Shown here one piece after another: positions 6,845-8,924 of a stretch of DNA of 8,924 nt. Source of the DNA: Actinomycetota bacterium (GTDB lineage: Bacteria > Actinomycetota > Thermoleophilia > Miltoncostaeales > Miltoncostaeaceae); the NCBI GenBank assembly GCA_005788075.1, contig SXZC01000039.1:1-8924 (forward strand). Reading direction: 5' to 3'. The translations under genes and the position numbers were made by a program. The notes under the pieces are model-generated. The model searched no databases and was not told the DNA's origin. It saw only the letters and a list, made by a program, of their open reading frames with translations. Each line of letters opens with the position of its first letter. Positions within the stretch are counted from its first letter, which is position 1.

Positions 6845-7060
6845 CTAGAACGAGGGCGGGACCTCGTAGCGCCCGGGGGAGAGGATGCCCGCGGGGTCGA
6901 GGGCCTCCTTGATGCGGTGCTGCAGGTCGAGCGATGCCGGCTGGGCGTGGTCGAGCACGTTCATCAGGCCGTTCGCCACGCGCCCGAGGGTGAAGCCCTC
7001 CGCGGTCATCCTCTGGGCGAGCTCCTTCGCCCACCTGAGGGCCCGGGCCGGCCCGCACGC
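6845..7060 (-). pseudogene. C-terminal remnant of a FAD-linked oxidase (VAO-type)
   Basis: The minus frame ending at TAG 6845-6847 encodes about 70 residues with the C-terminal signature of FAD-linked oxidases: RALRWAKELAQRM, then GFTLGRVANGL, then LDLQHRIKEALDPAGILSP followed by GRYEVPPSF and stop. IK-ALDP-GILSPGRY is the usual end of these 450-550 residue flavoenzymes. Nothing of the FAD-binding domain or catalytic cap is present. Directly upstream in the same frame is the stop codon and C-terminus of the S33 hydrolase, so the rest of the gene has been replaced or deleted. No convincing start codon or ribosome binding site serves the fragment, although internal ATG codons exist. It is best read as a gene remnant, unless the hydrolase stop codon is an assembly error. 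Confidence 0.8.
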
Positions 7061-7064
7061 TCAG
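7035..7064. repeat. Palindrome-rich hairpin at the hydrolase/oxidase-remnant junction
   Basis: CTGAG (7035-7039) and CTCAG (7060-7064) are complementary arms. Between them are two overlapping perfect 10-bp GC palindromes, GGCCCGGGCC (7040-7049) and GGGCCGGCCC (7045-7054). The structure covers the hydrolase stop codon and the first remnant codons. It could work as a T-less terminator for the hydrolase or mark a recombination-prone breakpoint; chance is possible in DNA this GC-rich. Confidence 0.4.
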
Positions 7065-8686
7065 CGTCCGCGCAGCCGGTTGTTGCGCAGGATGGTCTCG
7101 ACGACCGCGCTCGGGTCGACCCTGTGCCTCTCGGCCGCCGACGTGCCGGGAGCCACCGGCGACATGTCCAGGCCCTCGGGGGCGGTGAACAGGCACGCGG
7201 TCCGTCGCGGGGCCATCTTCCCGGTCAGCAGGTACGCGAGGATCGGGTCGTCGACGCAGTTGGAATTGGTCTGGAGGAAGTTGACGTGGTTGCCGGTTAT
7301 CTGGGTTACCTCGAAGGCGCTCGGGAACGCCCGGGCCATCGCCCGGCCCCAGACCAGGGGCGTCGCGGCGTCGGCCGTTGAGTCGGATATCGCCAGCTTC
7401 ACGTTCCTGACCCGGGCCCGCGACGCCCGCGAGGCGATCCTCGGGACGGGGTCGGGCCGGAAGGTGTAGCCCACGCAATCGGGCGCCAGCGTTGAGACGG
7501 TGTCACCCCCGAAGACCGGGGCCTGGGAAACGACATTGCGAATGATCCGCGAACGCTCGCGGCGGGACGGCCGGTCGGCGTAGTCGGCGCAGTTGATCGC
7601 CGAGTACGCCCCGCCGTTTAGAGCCGGTTCCCCGGGGTCCTCGTCTTCGACCAGACCCGCATGCTTGCGGAGCGCGGCCCGGGCCTCATCCCCGCCGGGC
7701 CCGACGATGCGCGCCTGCGAGACCTTTTTGGCGAGCTCGATTATCTGCGGCCACTCGGACTGTTCGAGCAGGAGCTCGGAGACCATGTCCAGCCAGTCGT
7801 AGCCACCGATCGGCATGCTCTTCCCGGCGGTGCCGATGTCGAGCCGGGAGGTGAAGAGGCTGTTTCGGGTGGAGATGACCGCCGCGTAGGTGGCGGGGCT
7901 GACCGAGCGGATGAACCGCAGGGCCTCGTCGTTGCTCCTGGAACGCACGTCGGCGAAATTGGCAAAGCTCCCGTCCGGCGTGACCGGGCCGTCGAGGAGG
8001 ATCGCCCGCACGCGGTGCGGGTAGCGGTAGGCGTAGGTGTAGCCGATCCTCGTGCCGTAGCTCATCCCCCAGTAGGTGAGCTTGGGATCGCCGACCGCGG
8101 CGCGCATGGCGTCGAGGTCCCGGACCACGTTGTTTGTGCCGACATGGGCGATGAAGTCGGCGCTCTTCTTCTGGCAGGCCCGGTTGGCCCTGGCGATCGC
8201 GGACGTCGACGCCTGCGAGAACTGGACCCAGTTGATGTTGGGCCTGTTCGCCAGAGCAATGTCGGGTGCGTCGCAGTCGAAGGCCGGCGTGGTCTTCCCG
8301 ATCCCGCGAGGGTCGAAGCCGACCAGGTCGAAGGACGCCCTCAGCGAGCCCGACGCGGCCGGATACACCCAGACGCCCCGGCCCTCTTCGCCCGGGCCGC
8401 CGGGGTTGGCAAAGAGGGTCCCGACCTTCGTGCCCGACGCCGGGAGCTTCTGCAGCGCGAGGGTGAACTTCTTGCCGTTCGGCCGGCTGTAGTCGTATGG
8501 GACCTCGAAGGTCCCGCACTGGAGCCCCGGATATTTCTCGGCGAGCTCCGGCGATGGGTATGCGTCCGCCGGACAGTCCGTCCAGCTGATCAGCGCAGAC
8601 TGGGCCCCCGCGGTGGCGGCGGGGCCAAACGCAGCGGCCACGAGGAGGACCGGGGTGAGCGCGCGGAGACGGGCAGCCTTGGGCAT
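7061..8686 (-). CDS. Secreted S33-family alpha/beta hydrolase, tripeptidyl aminopeptidase-type
   Basis: This 541-residue protein starts with a Sec signal peptide (about residues 1-29: basic start, hydrophobic core, TAGAQ cleavage region). NPGGPG (94-99) is the oxyanion-hole motif, DLVGFDPRGIGKT (120-132) the strand-loop typical of S33 peptidases, WGMSYG (206-211) the nucleophile elbow with S209, D439 in ADAATP the acid, and H467 in TGNHVNF the base; C478 after H467 matches the TAP-like C-terminal domain. Actinobacterial relatives release N-terminal tripeptides from secreted proteins or act as esterases, so substrate is open. The motif usually GGPGxSG reads GGPGEEG here. AGGG eight bases upstream supports the ATG. 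The 150 bp between this start and the tRNA terminator hold no gene. Its stop touches the FAD-oxidase remnant in the same frame. By eye, A/T-ending codons seem somewhat commoner than in neighbours. Confidence 0.92.
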   Translation of the reverse strand: MPKAARLRALTPVLLVAAAFGPAATAGAQSALISWTDCPADAYPSPELAEKYPGLQCGTFEVPYDYSRPNGKKFTLALQKLPASGTKVGTLFANPGGPGEEGRGVWVYPAASGSLRASFDLVGFDPRGIGKTTPAFDCDAPDIALANRPNINWVQFSQASTSAIARANRACQKKSADFIAHVGTNNVVRDLDAMRAAVGDPKLTYWGMSYGTRIGYTYAYRYPHRVRAILLDGPVTPDGSFANFADVRSRSNDEALRFIRSVSPATYAAVISTRNSLFTSRLDIGTAGKSMPIGGYDWLDMVSELLLEQSEWPQIIELAKKVSQARIVGPGGDEARAALRKHAGLVEDEDPGEPALNGGAYSAINCADYADRPSRRERSRIIRNVVSQAPVFGGDTVSTLAPDCVGYTFRPDPVPRIASRASRARVRNVKLAISDSTADAATPLVWGRAMARAFPSAFEVTQITGNHVNFLQTNSNCVDDPILAYLLTGKMAPRRTACLFTAPEGLDMSPVAPGTSAAERHRVDPSAVVETILRNNRLRGR

Positions 8687-8840
8687 CAGCGGACCCTACG
8701 TCATCCACCACGGGCGCGCTCCACCCCGGTCCAGCGGCCCGCGCGAGAGGCCTCACCGGACTCGAAACGGTCACCGATGCCCATTCCCGCCCCTTCGTAC
8801 CCACCCCTGCGGCGTGGGTCTGATCGCATGAGGGCATGAG

Positions 8841-8864
8841 AAAACCCGGTCTGTGCGGGGCTTT
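8841..8864 (-). terminator. Terminator downstream of tRNA-Thr
   Basis: Arms 8841-8848 (AAAACCCG on plus) and 8856-8864 (CGGGGCTTT) pair with one bulge around a 7-nt loop. On the minus strand the stem runs into TTTTCTC. It lies 17 nt past the tRNA 3' end, so it most likely ends the tRNA transcript and separates it from the hydrolase gene. Confidence 0.65.
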
Positions 8865-8881
8865 CGACCCACCTATGAGAG

Positions 8882-8924
8882 AGCCGACGAGCGGATTCGA
8901 ACCGCTGACCCCTTCATTACGAGT
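8882..8924 (-). tRNA. tRNA-Thr(CGU), 3' half only (5' half beyond window)
   Basis: On the minus strand the window edge enters the anticodon loop CTCGTAA, giving anticodon CGU (threonine, ACG codon). Then come the 3' anticodon stem TGAAG, a 5-nt variable loop GGGTC, the T arm AGCGG-TTCGAAT-CCGCT with perfect pairing, the 3' acceptor strand CGTCGGC (8883-8889 on plus) and discriminator U at 8882. CCA is not encoded, as in many Actinomycetota. The acceptor 5' strand and D arm cannot be seen, so identity rests on the anticodon loop position. Confidence 0.87.

Noticed and set aside
6851..6866. Small inverted repeat CGAGG/CCTCG between the convergent oxidase and remnant
   Set aside because: Only a 5-bp stem with no T-run; too weak to call a terminator for the multicopper oxidase.
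6825..7478. 217-codon minus-strand open frame across the oxidase remnant and hydrolase 3' end
   Set aside because: It is out of frame with both and is P, R and G-rich; the real frames are supported by motifs.
8687..8760. TAGGGT as a -10 promoter element for the hydrolase
   Set aside because: It lies too near the ATG, has no matching -35 at normal spacing, and its AGGG is better explained as the ribosome binding site.
7661..8839. 392-codon plus-strand open frame opposite the S33 hydrolase
   Set aside because: The minus strand encodes a complete signal peptide and catalytic triad; the plus frame has no recognisable domain and runs past the gene into the intergenic region.

Overview
The window is about 8.9 kb of very GC-rich, densely coded bacterial DNA. 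GC-rich third positions, an Nei1-type DNA glycosylase, a secreted tripeptidyl-aminopeptidase-type hydrolase, an HdeD-like protein and a tRNA gene without encoded CCA all suit a high-GC Actinomycetota. A deep lineage such as the Thermoleophilia is possible, but the sequence alone cannot settle this. No CRISPR array, complete transposon or prophage module is present.

Left part (1-3872, all minus strand): a MurD-like ligase cut by the window edge lies directly behind a short tyrosine-recombinase-like gene that has lost several catalytic residues. The two are 8 nt apart and look translationally coupled. A GC-rich hairpin with a T-run separates them from an HdeD-like six-helix membrane protein. 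Next come a Nei/Fpg DNA glycosylase and a CtaG-like membrane protein, 36 nt apart and probably co-transcribed in the order ctaG-like then nei.

Middle part (3912-6840, plus strand): starting 39 nt from the CtaG-like gene in the opposite direction are a small S4 RNA-binding protein, an aldo/keto-reductase-fold protein lacking two of the four usual catalytic residues, and a secreted three-domain multicopper oxidase. The oxidase has all its copper motifs, and its ribosome binding site sits in a hairpin. The CtaG-like protein and the oxidase give the segment a loose copper and oxygen theme, which is inference only.

Right part (6845-8924, minus strand): only about the last 70 codons of a FAD-linked oxidase remain. 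They abut, in the same frame, the stop codon of a secreted S33-family hydrolase. The hydrolase is followed by the 3' half of a tRNA-Thr(CGU) with its terminator at the window edge. The broken oxidase, the intact hydrolase and the nearby tRNA suggest a rearrangement breakpoint around 7040-7063.

No complete new system is evident. The best leads are the degenerate recombinase coupled to a MurD-like ligase, the FAD-oxidase remnant at the hydrolase junction, the AKR-fold protein with an altered tetrad, and the hairpin over the oxidase ribosome binding site.
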